A model generated the notes under the pieces. That model was given only the letters and a program-made list of their open reading frames with translations. It was not told the DNA's origin and searched no databases. A DNA stretch of 64,000 nt from Oscillibacter sp. (GTDB lineage Bacteria; Bacillota; Clostridia; Oscillospirales; Oscillospiraceae): the NCBI GenBank assembly GCA_017482345.1, contig JAFUNB010000016.1, positions 145,524 through 209,523 of the forward strand. Direction: 5' to 3'. A program made the translations under genes and the position numbers. How positions within the stretch are numbered: the first letter of the stretch is position 1; the number at the start of each line of letters is the position of its first letter. This document shows, piece by piece, positions 26,660 through 35,091 of the stretch.

Positions 26660-27772
26660 TTAATCAGAACTCTTCAAACGCACCGGCAGCACCATGTACA
26701 GGAAGTTCTCCTCGCCGTCCACGGGGACGATGATGGCGGGGGAGACGCCGGTGTTCAGCTCGATCTTCACGGTCTCGGCGGGGGCGTAGCGCAGAGCCTC
26801 CATGAGATAGCGGTTGTTGAAGCCAATCTCAAGGCCGGTGCCGTCGCCGGCGATGCGGCAGACGTCCTTAGCCTCGCCGTTTCCGGTCTTGGCGGACAGC
26901 ATCACCTTATCATAATCGAAGGTGCAGCGGACGGGGCTCTTCAGCTTATCGGAGATCACGACAGAGACGCGGTCGATGCTCTGGATGAGCGCCTTGGTCT
27001 CCACGGTGACAGAGATGGGGTTCTTGCGGGGGATAGCGTTCTTATAATCCAGGAACTCGCCCTCCAGACGGCGGCAGATCAGCTCGGTGTCGCCCACCTC
27101 AAAGAGAATGTGGCGCTTGCCCAGGGTGACGGAGGCCAGATCCTCGGTGTCGGCGCAGATGCTCTGCACTTCCTTCAGCGCGGCGCCGGGGGCGACGAAG
27201 GAGAAGATGCCGCCCTCGATCTTTTCCAGAGGCTCCCGGCGAATGGCCAGGCGGAAGCCGTCCACGGCTACCATGGTGAGGCCCTTGTCGGTGATCTCAA
27301 ACAGGGCGCCGGTATGGACGGGGCGGCTCTCGTTGGTGGACACGGCGAAGGCCGTCTCCTCGATCATGGAGCGCAGGGCCTTCTGCTGGATGGACACGCA
27401 GTACTCATCCTCCACGAAGGGCAGGTCGGGATAATCAGCGGCGGACAGGCCCATGATGTCGAAGTCCGCGTCGCCGCAGTGCAGGTGCACCACCTGCTTG
27501 GCGTCGGAGGTAAAGGTGACAACATCGTCGGGCATGCGGCGGATGATGTCGCCGAACAGGCGGGCGTTCAGCACGATATCGCCGCCCTCAGTCACGTTGG
27601 CGGAGACCTTGGTGCGGATGCCGGTCTGCATGTTATAGCCGGAAACGGTCAGCTCATGGTCGGCGTGGAGCAGCAGACCCTCCAGCGCGGGGATGGAGCT
27701 TTTCTGTGCCACGGCGCGGCTGGTAACGGCGATGGCGCTCTGCAGCAGGGCCTTTTCGCAGGAAAATTTCAT
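26660..27772 (-). CDS. dnaN: DNA polymerase III beta subunit (sliding clamp)
   Basis: A 370-residue protein of three repeated clamp domains. It starts MKFSCEKALLQSAIAVTSRAV and ends YMVLPVRLKSSD, the hydrophobic C-terminal segment that helps form the partner pocket. Start at the ATG at 27772 after AAAGGAAG; a GTG three codons upstream is open. It is transcribed away from the dnaA-dnaN origin gap. Confidence 0.97.
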   Translation of the reverse strand: MKFSCEKALLQSAIAVTSRAVAQKSSIPALEGLLLHADHELTVSGYNMQTGIRTKVSANVTEGGDIVLNARLFGDIIRRMPDDVVTFTSDAKQVVHLHCGDADFDIMGLSAADYPDLPFVEDEYCVSIQQKALRSMIEETAFAVSTNESRPVHTGALFEITDKGLTMVAVDGFRLAIRREPLEKIEGGIFSFVAPGAALKEVQSICADTEDLASVTLGKRHILFEVGDTELICRRLEGEFLDYKNAIPRKNPISVTVETKALIQSIDRVSVVISDKLKSPVRCTFDYDKVMLSAKTGNGEAKDVCRIAGDGTGLEIGFNNRYLMEALRYAPAETVKIELNTGVSPAIIVPVDGEENFLYMVLPVRLKSSD

Positions 27773-27874
27773 GTGGGGCACTTCCTTTCCAAGTGGGTAA
27801 ATGGGAGCGGCTCGCTCTTTAAAAGAAAAATAAATATAGATTGGTTAGTAAAAAGGAGCCGTAGGAAAAAAACT

Positions 27875-28021
27875 TGTGGAAAACCGGCGAAACCCCAGCA
27901 ATTGCAAGGGTTTGCCCGTCAACAGGGGGTGTTGGTATGTTGTACGGGTTTTCCACCGGTCATTTTGAGCGGGGACTTTTCCACAGGTGACTTTTTCTTT
28001 TTCCACAGAAGAAGTGGAAAA
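27875..28021. other. oriC: Origin segment between dnaA and dnaN: DnaA boxes
   Basis: Five sites close to TTTTCCACA, a clostridial variant of TTATCCACA: TGTGGAAAA 27875-27883, TTTTCCACC 27949-27957, TTTTCCACA 27977-27985, TTTTCCACA 27999-28007, and AGTGGAAAA 28013-28021. Two are exact. An A/T-rich stretch (27815-27855) lies on the dnaN side and could be the unwinding element. The layout resembles the dnaA-dnaN part of the bipartite Bacillus origin. Confidence 0.75.
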
Positions 28022-28022
28022 A

Positions 28023-29345
28023 TCACCGGCGGGAGTTGATGTTGGTTTTGATGGCTTTCACCGTCTCGGCAAAGGCGGCGTCCTTCTTCATCTTCTTCTC
28101 CACTTCCTTAATGGAGTAGAGGACGGTGGAGTGGTCGCGGTTGTCGAACTGGCGGCCGATATCCTCCAGAGACAGGTTCGTCATGCTGCGGATGAGGTAC
28201 ATGGCGATCTGGCGGGCCTGGACGGCGTCGCGGATACGCTGCTGGCCGCGGATGACGGATTCCTCCAGCGTATAGTATTTGCTGATGTACTCCAGAATGG
28301 CCTCCGGCGTGGGCACATACTCGTTGCTGCGCTTGAGCATATCCTGAATGGCCCGGGTGACGGTCTCCTCGTCGGCGTCGTTGCCCAACAGATCCTTGAA
28401 GGCCATGATCTTGTTGATGGTGCCCTCCAGCTGACGGACGTTGGCGGTGACGTTTTCGGCGATGAACACGGCCACCTTGTCCGGCAGATCCAGTCCCAGA
28501 ATGGCGGACTTGTTCTTCACGATGGCCAGGCGGGTCTCAAAGTCGGGGGGAGCCACGTCCACCAGCAGACCCCATTCAAAACGGGTGCGCAGACGGTCCT
28601 CCAGCATGGTCATCTCAGAGGGGGGACGGTCGGAGGTCAAAACGATCTGGCGGCCGGACTCGTACAGGTTATTGAAGGTATGGAAGAACTCCTCCTGGGT
28701 CTGCTTCTTGCCGGCGATGAACTGGATATCGTCCACCAGCAGCAGATCCGCCTGGCGGTACTTCTCCCGCATCTCCGCCGTCTTGTTGGGGCCGGCCTGA
28801 ATGGCAGCCACCAGCTCGTTGGTGAAGTCATCGCCCTTGACGTAGGCGATCCTGGCGTTTTCGTGGTTCTTCTTGATGACGTTGGCGATGGAATAGATCA
28901 GATGGGTCTTGCCCAGGCCGGAGTCACCATAGATCAGCAGGGGGTTGTAATTCTGGGCGGGATGCTGGGCCACGGCCACGGAAGCGGCGTAGGCCAGCTT
29001 GTTGGAGGGACCCACCACGAAGGTATCAAAGGTAAATTCATCGGAGGTAAAACGGTCGTTCTGCTTTCTGGAGGAGGTGCCCTTCAGAGCGGCCAGACCG
29101 TTGTCGTCCAGGATACGGACCTCAAAATCCATGGAGAAGAAGTCCTTCAGCGTATCCTTGATGCTCTTGGTGAAGAACATCTCGATGTTATTTTTCTTAA
29201 ACTCGTTGGAGCAGTGGAGGAAGAATGTATTGCCCTGGATGTCGATGGCTTCCAGCTCGTCAAACCAGGTGTTGATGGTGGTTTCCGAAAGCTCGCCCTT
29301 CAGCCGGTCCAGGATCTTATCCCACACGTCAGCGATGGAATTCAA
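28023..29345 (-). CDS. dnaA: Chromosomal replication initiator DnaA
   Basis: A 440-residue initiator. Domain I at the N-terminus (VWDKILDRLKGELSETTINTWFDELE), a short linker, AAA+ domain with GDSGLGKTHL and LLLVDDIQF, and domain IV with the DnaA-box-binding signature DHSTVLYSI. The start codon is TTG at 29345, preceded by AGAGGTG at 8 nt. It opens the minus-strand cluster dnaA-dnaN-yaaA-recF. Confidence 0.97.
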   Translation of the reverse strand: MNSIADVWDKILDRLKGELSETTINTWFDELEAIDIQGNTFFLHCSNEFKKNNIEMFFTKSIKDTLKDFFSMDFEVRILDDNGLAALKGTSSRKQNDRFTSDEFTFDTFVVGPSNKLAYAASVAVAQHPAQNYNPLLIYGDSGLGKTHLIYSIANVIKKNHENARIAYVKGDDFTNELVAAIQAGPNKTAEMREKYRQADLLLVDDIQFIAGKKQTQEEFFHTFNNLYESGRQIVLTSDRPPSEMTMLEDRLRTRFEWGLLVDVAPPDFETRLAIVKNKSAILGLDLPDKVAVFIAENVTANVRQLEGTINKIMAFKDLLGNDADEETVTRAIQDMLKRSNEYVPTPEAILEYISKYYTLEESVIRGQQRIRDAVQARQIAMYLIRSMTNLSLEDIGRQFDNRDHSTVLYSIKEVEKKMKKDAAFAETVKAIKTNINSRR

Positions 29346-29580
29346 AGTTGAAACACCTCTCTCTAGTTAAAAATGGACAAAATAATCCGAAGTTATTATA
29401 GCAAAAAAACGAAGGGGTGGCAATACATATTCTAAATATAAAGAATGAATTTTTGTTCACAAAATGGCCCGATAGTTGGACTACATATAGACATTTTTTC
29501 GCGTGTAAAACACAAGATTTAGAAAACTACGGGAAAAGCATGAAAAAAGCAAGTTTTTTCTATATTTTTTCAAGTTTTTG
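29346..29580. other. AT-rich intergenic region between dnaA and rpmH
   Basis: The 386-bp divergent gap starts with about 235 bp of strongly A/T-rich sequence, in sharp contrast to its GC-rich surroundings. It has no exact TTATCCACA or TTTTCCACA box that I could find. By analogy to Bacillus it may be the upstream half of oriC; it must also hold the dnaA promoter. Confidence 0.5.
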
Positions 29581-29609
29581 TTGACACTTTGAGAAAAAAT
29601 ATGTATACT
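29581..29609 (+). promoter_or_regulatory. Promoter of the rpmH operon
   Basis: TTGACA (29581-29586), 17-bp spacer, TATACT (29604-29609): a near-consensus promoter, as expected for a ribosomal protein gene. The untranslated leader is about 115 nt. Confidence 0.85.
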
Positions 29610-29731
29610 AATCGGTGCGCCGCGAAATGGCGCCTGAAAAACTCGTTTACTGCACTGTGCCGTATGACGGCCGGTGTCGAGTAAGTGTCGTCCACAGTGG
29701 CGACCGGAATTCTTACAGGAGGTGTCTCAAC

Positions 29732-29872
29732 ATGGCAACGAAACGTACCTATCAGCCCAAGAAGCTGCATCGCTCCAAGGTTCACGGCTTCCGCAAGAGA
29801 ATGGCTACTGCCAACGGCCGCAAGGTCCTGGCCCGTCGCCGCGCCAAGGGCCGCGCTCGTCTGACCCACTAA
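29732..29872 (+). CDS. rpmH: 50S ribosomal protein L34
   Basis: A 46-residue, very basic protein ([20 protein letters not shown]...[12 protein letters not shown]), the invariant L34 pattern. ATG at 29732 after AGGAGGTG. First gene of rpmH-rnpA-yidD-yidC-jag. Confidence 0.97.
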   Translation: MATKRTYQPKKLHRSKVHGFRKRMATANGRKVLARRRAKGRARLTH

Positions 29873-29911
29873 GCGATACGGAACGCGCGGGAGACACTTG
29901 AACAGACGTCT

Positions 29912-29947
29912 TAGGGACGGTGGGAATGCAAGATTCCTCCGTCCCTA
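29912..29947 (+). terminator. Imperfect hairpin between rpmH and rnpA
   Basis: TAGGGACGG and CCGTCCCTA form the lower stem, GGAAT/ATTCC the upper, with loop GCAAG. There is no long T-run, so it may attenuate or mark RNA processing so that L34 is made in excess of RnpA. Confidence 0.5.
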
Positions 29948-29986
29948 TTAGAGTTTCTGTTCAAAAGAGCAAGGCAGGAGAACACA

Positions 29987-30331
29987 ATGAAGCGTGCGGT
30001 CACACTGAAAGAGAATCACGAATTCCGCCGGCTGTACCAGAAGGGAGCCTCCGCTGTCAGCGGTCCCATGGTCATTTACTGCCGGAGGAATAAGCTGGGA
30101 CATAACCGCCTGGGCATCACGGTCTCCGTGAAGCTGGGCGGCGCTGTGGTGCGCAATCGCGCCCGCCGCCGTCTGCGGGAGGTCTACCGGCTCAACAAGC
30201 CCTGCCTCAAGCAGGGCTATGACGTCATTCTCGTGGCCCGCAGCCGGACCCTCAGCGGCAGCTGGAAGGAGCTGAACGACGGCTTCCTGCGTGTCTGCCG
30301 GAAGGTGAATTTGTTGGAGGGACAGGCATGA
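29987..30331 (+). CDS. rnpA: Ribonuclease P protein component
   Basis: A 114-residue basic protein. It has the RNR signature region ([20 protein letters not shown]) used to bind the P RNA and the N-terminal [14 protein letters not shown]. With the RNA subunit it matures tRNA 5' ends. Its stop overlaps the yidD start (ATGA). Confidence 0.96.
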   Translation: MKRAVTLKENHEFRRLYQKGASAVSGPMVIYCRRNKLGHNRLGITVSVKLGGAVVRNRARRRLREVYRLNKPCLKQGYDVILVARSRTLSGSWKELNDGFLRVCRKVNLLEGQA

Positions 30332-30537
30332 AGCGCCTGATGCTCGCTGCCATCCGGTTTTACCGGAAGGCCATCTCTCCTTACAGAGCGCCCTGCTGCA
30401 ACTATATCCCGACCTGCTCCCAGTACGCCATGGAGGCCATTGAAAAATATGGCGCCGTCAAGGGCGGCTGGTTGGCATTCAAGCGGATCCTGCGCTGCAA
30501 CCCGTTTCACAAAGGTGGCTATGACCCCGTGCCCTGA
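30328..30537 (+). CDS. yidD: Membrane protein insertion efficiency factor YidD
   Basis: A 69-residue protein with the conserved [31 protein letters not shown] core and [14 protein letters not shown] end. It is a membrane-associated helper of YidC-dependent insertion. Overlaps rnpA by 4 bp. Confidence 0.95.
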   Translation: MKRLMLAAIRFYRKAISPYRAPCCNYIPTCSQYAMEAIEKYGAVKGGWLAFKRILRCNPFHKGGYDPVP

Positions 30538-30581
30538 TGCAAAAACCTGAAAATCAAATAACCAATGACGGAGGAAATCCT

Positions 30582-31718
30582 ATGGGATTGTTCGGAACCA
30601 TCGGATACTACATTTGTATCCCCTTCGCGGCTCTGCTGCGCCTGTTCTATAATCTGACGGGCTCTTACGGCGTCGCAATCATTCTGTTCACGATCGTCAT
30701 TAAGCTGATCATGCTGCCCTTCCAGATGAAGTCCAAGAAGAGCATGGTCCGCATGACCCGCATGAACGGCCGGATCCAGGAGATCCAGAAGAAGTACGCC
30801 AACAACCAGGCCAAGATGAACGAGGAGATCCAGAAGCTCTATACCGAAGAGGGCATCAACCCCATGAGCGGCTGCCTGTGGAGCTTCCTGCCTCTGCCCA
30901 TCCTGATGGCCCTGTATTCCATCATCCGCCAGCCCATCACCCACTTCATGATGCTCTCTCAGGAGACGCTGCAGAAGCTGGTTGACGCTGTGACCGCCGC
31001 CGGCGCCGACATGAGCAACATCGTTCAGGTCATGAAGGACGGCAGCACCCAGCTGTCTGCCTATGGTCAGATCAACCTGGCCAAGGTGGCCGCTTCCATG
31101 CCCGAGCTGACCGAGGGCATTGAGGGCTGGATCAACGTGAACTACAACTTCCTGGGTATGGACCTGACCGTCAACCCCTGGGACGCTGTGAAGAACTTCG
31201 CTTCTACTCCCGCGGCCATCGGTCTGATCCTGGTTCCCATTCTGGCCGGCGGCAGCCAGCTGCTGTTCTCCATGATGAGCATGAAGCAGCAGAATAGCGA
31301 CGCCAACAACGCCAGCATGAAGTCCATGATGTACATGATGCCCCTGATGTCTGTGTACATCGCCTTCATCATGCCCGCCGCACTGGGCGTGTACTGGATC
31401 GCACAGAGCGTGATCTCTCTGATCCAGGAGCCTCTGATGAACAAGTTCTACAACAGCAAGATCGAGGCCGAGGAAGAAGCCCGCTTTGCCGCCCGTGAGG
31501 CTGACCGCAAGAAGCGCATGGAGGAAGGCCGCAAGCAGCAGGAGCAGTATCGTACCCAGCAGGAGAAGAAGCTGACCCTGAAGGAAAAGCAGCAGCTGGC
31601 TCAGGAGGCCAAGCTGACCAAGAAGAAGATCACCACCTCCGAGGCCGGTCGTGTGGCTGATCGCCCCTACGCACGCGGTCGTTCCTATCAGGCCGACCGT
31701 TATGACAGTGAAAATTAA
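30582..31718 (+). CDS. yidC: Membrane protein insertase YidC (Oxa1/SpoIIIJ type)
   Basis: A 378-residue insertase starting MGLFGTIGYYICIPFAALLRLFYNL, with ATG at 30582 after GGAGG. About five membrane helices, the positively charged cytoplasmic hairpin after helix 1 (KSKKSMVRMTRMNGRIQEIQ), and a long Lys/Glu/Gln-rich tail (residues about 300-378). Unlike Bacillus SpoIIIJ, no lipobox is seen. It inserts membrane proteins alone or with Sec. Confidence 0.94.
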   Translation: MGLFGTIGYYICIPFAALLRLFYNLTGSYGVAIILFTIVIKLIMLPFQMKSKKSMVRMTRMNGRIQEIQKKYANNQAKMNEEIQKLYTEEGINPMSGCLWSFLPLPILMALYSIIRQPITHFMMLSQETLQKLVDAVTAAGADMSNIVQVMKDGSTQLSAYGQINLAKVAASMPELTEGIEGWINVNYNFLGMDLTVNPWDAVKNFASTPAAIGLILVPILAGGSQLLFSMMSMKQQNSDANNASMKSMMYMMPLMSVYIAFIMPAALGVYWIAQSVISLIQEPLMNKFYNSKIEAEEEARFAAREADRKKRMEEGRKQQEQYRTQQEKKLTLKEKQQLAQEAKLTKKKITTSEAGRVADRPYARGRSYQADRYDSEN

Positions 31719-31730
31719 GGAGCCTGCTAT

Positions 31731-32579
31731 ATGAGAGAATTTATCGATGTAACGGGCAAGACGGAGGACGAGGCTATTGCCAAGGCCCTGGCCCAGCTGG
31801 GTCTGGACCGTGACGATGTGTCTGTTGAAATTCTGGAGCGCGCCAAGTCCGGCTTCCTGGGCATCGGCGCCAGCCCCGCAAAGGTCCGCGTGAAGTACGG
31901 CCCTGAGGAGGACGAAGTGATCATTCCCCCCGCCGCCCCTGTGGTGGAGGAAGTGAAGCCCGCCCCCAAGCAGGCCGAAAAGAAGGCGGAAAAGAAGCCC
32001 GAGAAGAAGTCTGAGAAGAAGAGCGAGAAGAAGGCTGAAAAGAAGCCCGCTCCCGCCAAGCAGGCTGCCCCCGCCGCTGAGCCCGCTCCCGCTGTGGATC
32101 TGGGTGAGGAAGTGAACGACGAGAAGGCCCAGGCCATCCGCACCTTCCTGACCGGTCTGCTGGAGCAGATGGAGTGCCCCGCCGACATCCATGTCTACCT
32201 GCCTGAGAAAGGCCGCTACAAGGTCATCCTGGAGGGCAAGAATCTGGGCGCCCTGATCGGCCGCCGCGGCGAGACCCTGGACGCCATCCAGCAGCTGACC
32301 AGCTATTCTGTGAACCGCAGCGGCGGCGGCCGTGTCCGCATCCAGCTGGACGCCGAGAACTACCGCGAGAAGCGCGAGCAGAGTCTGCAGCATCTGGCCC
32401 ACAAGGTGGCCGGCAAGGTGGTCAAGTACCGCCGCAGCGTGACCCTGGAGCCCATGAACGCCTACGAGCGTCATGTGATCCACACCGCTCTGCAGGAGGT
32501 CCCCGGTGTGACGACTTACTCCACCGGTACCGAGCCCAACCGCCGCATCATCGTGGCCTACGACCGCGAGAAGCGCTGA
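31731..32579 (+). CDS. jag: RNA-binding protein Jag (KhpB)
   Basis: A 282-residue protein: Jag_N (residues 1-50, with KSGFLGIGASPAKV), a low-complexity linker of repeated KKxEKK units (about 75-125), a KH domain (LEGKNLGALIGRRGETLDAIQ), and an R3H domain (EPMNAYERHVIHTALQEV). It partners KhpA in RNA binding and affects cell shape in related bacteria. Lies 12 bp after yidC and ends the operon; mnmE/mnmG do not follow as they do in Bacillus. Confidence 0.94.
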   Translation: MREFIDVTGKTEDEAIAKALAQLGLDRDDVSVEILERAKSGFLGIGASPAKVRVKYGPEEDEVIIPPAAPVVEEVKPAPKQAEKKAEKKPEKKSEKKSEKKAEKKPAPAKQAAPAAEPAPAVDLGEEVNDEKAQAIRTFLTGLLEQMECPADIHVYLPEKGRYKVILEGKNLGALIGRRGETLDAIQQLTSYSVNRSGGGRVRIQLDAENYREKREQSLQHLAHKVAGKVVKYRRSVTLEPMNAYERHVIHTALQEVPGVTTYSTGTEPNRRIIVAYDREKR

Positions 32580-32585
32580 ATAAAC

Positions 32586-32620
32586 AAAAAGAACCAGCCC
32601 GAAAAGGCTGGTTCTTTTTT
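32586..32620 (+). terminator. Terminator of the rpmH-jag operon
   Basis: AAAAAGAACCAGCC, loop CGAAAA, GGCTGGTTCTTTTTT. It also works toward the minus-strand HTH gene. Confidence 0.92.
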
Positions 32621-32629
32621 ATTAAATAC

Positions 32630-32854
32630 TCATTTCTTTCTGGGATACGGGTCCCGCACATCGGTGAGACCAAGCAGGTAATCCACACTGGTTTTGTAAA
32701 TGTCAGTCAATTTCACAAGAATGTCCAGCGGTATGGCATTGATTCCGTTTTCATAAGCGCCGTAAGTTCTGCGGTTGATATGCAGCATATCGGCAAGGTC
32801 CTGTTGGGACCAGTCAGCATCTTCCCGCAATGCACGAATTCGATCAATGTTCAT
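32630..32854 (-). CDS. Small XRE-family HTH repressor (module 2)
   Basis: A 74-residue single HTH (LREDADWSQQDLADMLHINRRTYGAYENGINAIPLDILVKLTDIYKTSVDYLLGLTD) with the tail VRDPYPRKK, like the module 1 regulator. SD GAGGTGA. Divergent from the small gene at 32945, with two perfect palindromes between, so it is probably an autorepressor of the pair. Confidence 0.87.
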   Translation of the reverse strand: MNIDRIRALREDADWSQQDLADMLHINRRTYGAYENGINAIPLDILVKLTDIYKTSVDYLLGLTDVRDPYPRKK

Positions 32855-32864
32855 GCCATCACCT

Positions 32865-32913
32865 CATGCCAATCATAGTATGGCATGAATTCTGCCATTG
32901 AATTTTGGCAGAA
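32865..32913. promoter_or_regulatory. Two operator palindromes between HTH and small gene (module 2)
   Basis: CATGCCA (32865-32871)-N9-TGGCATG (32881-32887) and TTCTGCCA (32890-32897)-N8-TGGCAGAA (32906-32913). A third TGGCA half site follows at 32918. The shared half site is TGCCA/TGGCA, different from the CCTAT half site of module 1. Confidence 0.75.
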
Positions 32914-32944
32914 TTTATGGCATATTATCGGTGGGGGTGAGGAT

Positions 32945-33112
32945 GTGACGACCTATAAAGACCTGTACTATCGCTTGTTTAATACGTTGACTGATGCTAT
33001 CGAGGAGCTGGAAGCCGGCCGTGTTGTCATTGCGATCGAAGAGATGAAGCAGGCACAGATTCGAGCAGAGGAAGAGGTTCTGAAAGTAGATATCATGCCC
33101 GATAATCCTTGA
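32945..33112 (+). CDS. Small helical acidic protein paired with HTH gene (module 2)
   Basis: A 55-residue homologue of the protein at 12961: (M)TTYKDLYYRLFNTLTDAIEELEAGRVV...MKQAQ..AEE. The GTG start at 32945 is fixed by that homology and by the SD GGGGGTGAGG; an in-frame ATG at 32885 would add 20 residues lying inside the operator. Likely helical. Function unknown. The glyS promoter overlaps its stop codon. Confidence 0.8.
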   Translation: MTTYKDLYYRLFNTLTDAIEELEAGRVVIAIEEMKQAQIRAEEEVLKVDIMPDNP

Positions 33113-33137
33113 CATTCCGGACTTTTTATACTAAAAT
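33109..33137 (+). promoter_or_regulatory. Promoter of the glyS T-box transcript
   Basis: TTGACA (33109-33114), 17-bp spacer, TAAAAT (33132-33137). The -35 box overlaps the stop of the small gene. Confidence 0.8.
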
Positions 33138-33139
33138 GT

Positions 33140-33390
33140 GGCTACTGCGTTGACAGGGAAGAGTATCCCCATGCGTTCGGGTACAGAGAAAAGGCGGTCG
33201 GTGCGAGCCTTTGCCGGAGCGGGAGAGAAGGCCCCCTTGAGCAGCGAGGCGGAAATGCCTCGCCGGCCCCCCGCCGTTATCGGGTAAGAGTGCGCGGCAG
33301 CCAGTCGCGAATTCAGGTGGAACCGCGGGTAATGAATGATCAACTACTCGCCCTGAGCCGTTACAACCGGCTTGGGGCGTTTTTTTGCGC
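33140..33390 (+). ncRNA. T-box leader of glyS
   Basis: A leader of about 250 nt with the T-box sequence AGGTGGAACCGCGGG (33315-33329) followed by a terminator (CGCCC...GGGCG around 33349-33380, then T7). An AGGGAAGAGTA element near 33155 is the typical start of stem I. Uncharged tRNA (expected tRNA-Gly) would pair with the T-box and prevent termination. I did not assign the specifier codon. Confidence 0.9.
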
Positions 33391-33426
33391 CTTGAGCCAA
33401 ATCTATGAAAAAGGAGCAAGAAAACC

Positions 33427-34851
33427 ATGATGAAGAACACCGAAAAGACGATGGAAAAAGTCGTCGCCCTGTGCAAAAACCGCGGCTTTATCTTCGCCGG
33501 CAGCGAGATCTACGGCGGCCTGGCCAACACCTGGGACTACGGCCCTCTGGGTGTTGAGCTGAAGAATAACGTCAAGAAGGCTTGGTGGAAGAAGTTCGTC
33601 CAGGAGAACCCCTACAACGTGGGCCAGGATTCCGCCATCCTCATGAACCCCCAGACCTGGGTGGCCTCCGGTCACCTGGGCGGCTTCTCCGATCCTCTGA
33701 TGGACTGCAAGGAGTGCCACGAGCGCTTCCGTGCCGACAAGGTCATCGAGGACTGGTGCGCTGAGAACAGCTTCGAGCTGGAGAAGCCCATCGACGCCTT
33801 CTCCCAGCAGGAGATGGCCCAGTTCGTGGCCGACCACAACATCGGCTGCCCCACCTGCGGCAAGCACAACTGGACCGACATCCGTCAGTTCAACCTGATG
33901 TTCAAGACCTTCCAGGGTGTCACCGAGGACGCTAAGAACACCGTTTATCTGCGTCCCGAGACCGCTCAGGGCATTTTCGTCAACTTCCAGAATGTCCAGC
34001 GCACCACCCGCCGCAAGCTGCCCTTCGGCGTCTGCCAGATCGGCAAGTCCTTCCGTAACGAGATCACCCCGGGCAACTTCACCTTCCGTACCCGCGAGTT
34101 CGAGCAGATGGAGCTGGAGTTCTTCTGCAAGCCCGACACCGATCTGGAGTGGTTCGCCTACTGGCGCAGCTTCTGCCACAAGTGGCTGCTGGATCTGAAC
34201 ATCGCCGACGAGAACCTGCGTCTGCGTGACCACGATCCCGAGGAGCTGAGCTTCTACTCCAAGGCCACCACTGACTTTGAGTTCATGTTCCCCTTCGGCT
34301 GGGGCGAGCTGTGGGGCATTGCTGACCGCACCAACTATGACCTGACCCAGCATCAGACCCACTCCGGTCAGGATATGACCTACTTCGATCCCGAGACCAA
34401 CGAGCGCTATGTGCCCTACGTTGTCGAGCCTTCTCTGGGTGCTGACCGTGTGGTTCTGGCCTTCCTGGTTGAGGCCTACGACGAAGAGGTTGTTGACCCC
34501 GCCAAGAACGACACCCGCGTCGTCATGCACTTCCATCCCGCTCTGGCTCCCTTTAAGTGCGCCGTTCTGCCCCTGAGCAAGAAGCTCTCCGGCAAGGCCC
34601 GCGAGATCCAGGCCGAGCTGAGCAAGTACTGGATGGTGGACTTCGACGAGACCGGCTCCATCGGCAAGCGCTATCGCCGTGAGGACGAGATCGGCACTCC
34701 CTACTGCATCACCGTCGACTTCGACACCGTGGGCGACGCCGAGAAGGAAGGCGACAACTGCGTCACCGTCCGTGACCGTGATACCATGGAGCAGGTGCGT
34801 ATGCCCATCAGCGAGCTGAAGGCCTATCTGGAGGAGAAGCTGGCTTACTAA
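33427..34851 (+). CDS. glyS: Glycyl-tRNA synthetase, homodimeric type
   Basis: A 474-residue class II synthetase of the single-chain type. Start [44 protein letters not shown], motif 2 ([25 protein letters not shown]), motif 3 ([11 protein letters not shown]) and a C-terminal anticodon domain. A zinc-binding insertion is suggested by [12 protein letters not shown] and CPTCGK. SD AAGGAG; ATGATG gives two adjacent starts. Preceded by a T-box. Its last 20 codons are repeated in a degenerate copy downstream (34989-35056). Confidence 0.96.
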   Translation: MMKNTEKTMEKVVALCKNRGFIFAGSEIYGGLANTWDYGPLGVELKNNVKKAWWKKFVQENPYNVGQDSAILMNPQTWVASGHLGGFSDPLMDCKECHERFRADKVIEDWCAENSFELEKPIDAFSQQEMAQFVADHNIGCPTCGKHNWTDIRQFNLMFKTFQGVTEDAKNTVYLRPETAQGIFVNFQNVQRTTRRKLPFGVCQIGKSFRNEITPGNFTFRTREFEQMELEFFCKPDTDLEWFAYWRSFCHKWLLDLNIADENLRLRDHDPEELSFYSKATTDFEFMFPFGWGELWGIADRTNYDLTQHQTHSGQDMTYFDPETNERYVPYVVEPSLGADRVVLAFLVEAYDEEVVDPAKNDTRVVMHFHPALAPFKCAVLPLSKKLSGKAREIQAELSKYWMVDFDETGSIGKRYRREDEIGTPYCITVDFDTVGDAEKEGDNCVTVRDRDTMEQVRMPISELKAYLEEKLAY

Positions 34852-34861
34852 TCGCCAGACC

Positions 34862-34958
34862 GATCCTGCTCCATGATTCGCCGATTTGCGGCGTGTAAGC
34901 ATTTTTCCGGAGGAAAAATCTTACTGCCGGGCGAATTCATTTCGCCCGAGCAGGAATC
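34862..34958. repeat. Multi-branched palindromic element downstream of glyS
   Basis: Outer stem GATCCTGCTC (34862-34871) with GAGCAGGAATC (34948-34958) enclosing three hairpins: CGCC/GGCG (34879-34893), GTAAG-ATTTTTCC with GGAAAAAT-CTTAC (34895-34924), and GGGCGAA/TTCGCCC (34929-34947). A further hairpin CCATCAAAT/ATTTGATGG lies at 34972-34991. No reading frame of note. It could be a mobile palindromic unit or a structured RNA. Confidence 0.65.
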
Positions 34959-34988
34959 AAATCCGGGGACCCCATCAAATACATTTGA

Positions 34989-35059
34989 TGGAGAGGCAGG
35001 TGCGAATGCCTATCTCTGAGCTGAAGGCCTACCTGGAGGAGAAGCTGGCCTACTAATCG
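34989..35059 (+). pseudogene. Duplicated 3' end of glyS (remnant)
   Basis: This stretch encodes [19 protein letters not shown] and a stop, the same residues as the end of glyS (34793-34851), with several synonymous differences, and continues into the same ACTAATCGC after the stop. It is a leftover of a second, diverged glyS end, not a functional gene. Confidence 0.85.
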
Positions 35060-35091
35060 CTCTGGTCAAATTCATATCGCTGTGATATACT

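Noticed and set aside
31975-32085. Apparent tandem DNA repeat in jag
   Set aside because: It is the KKxEKK low-complexity linker of the Jag protein, common in this family, and not a separate repeat element.
30519-32483. Minus-strand frame of 654 codons opposite yidC and jag
   Set aside because: Shadow of highly biased coding sequence; hydrophobic/Gly-rich runs come from the complement of Lys/Glu-rich jag codons.
32885-32944. Longer start for the module 2 small protein (ATG at 32885)
   Set aside because: The homologue at 12961 begins at MTTYK, the added 20 codons lie within the operator palindromes, and the GTG at 32945 has a strong ribosome site.
34989-35059. Possible short gene after glyS
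   Set aside because: It is a duplicated glyS tail with no start codon context or ribosome site.
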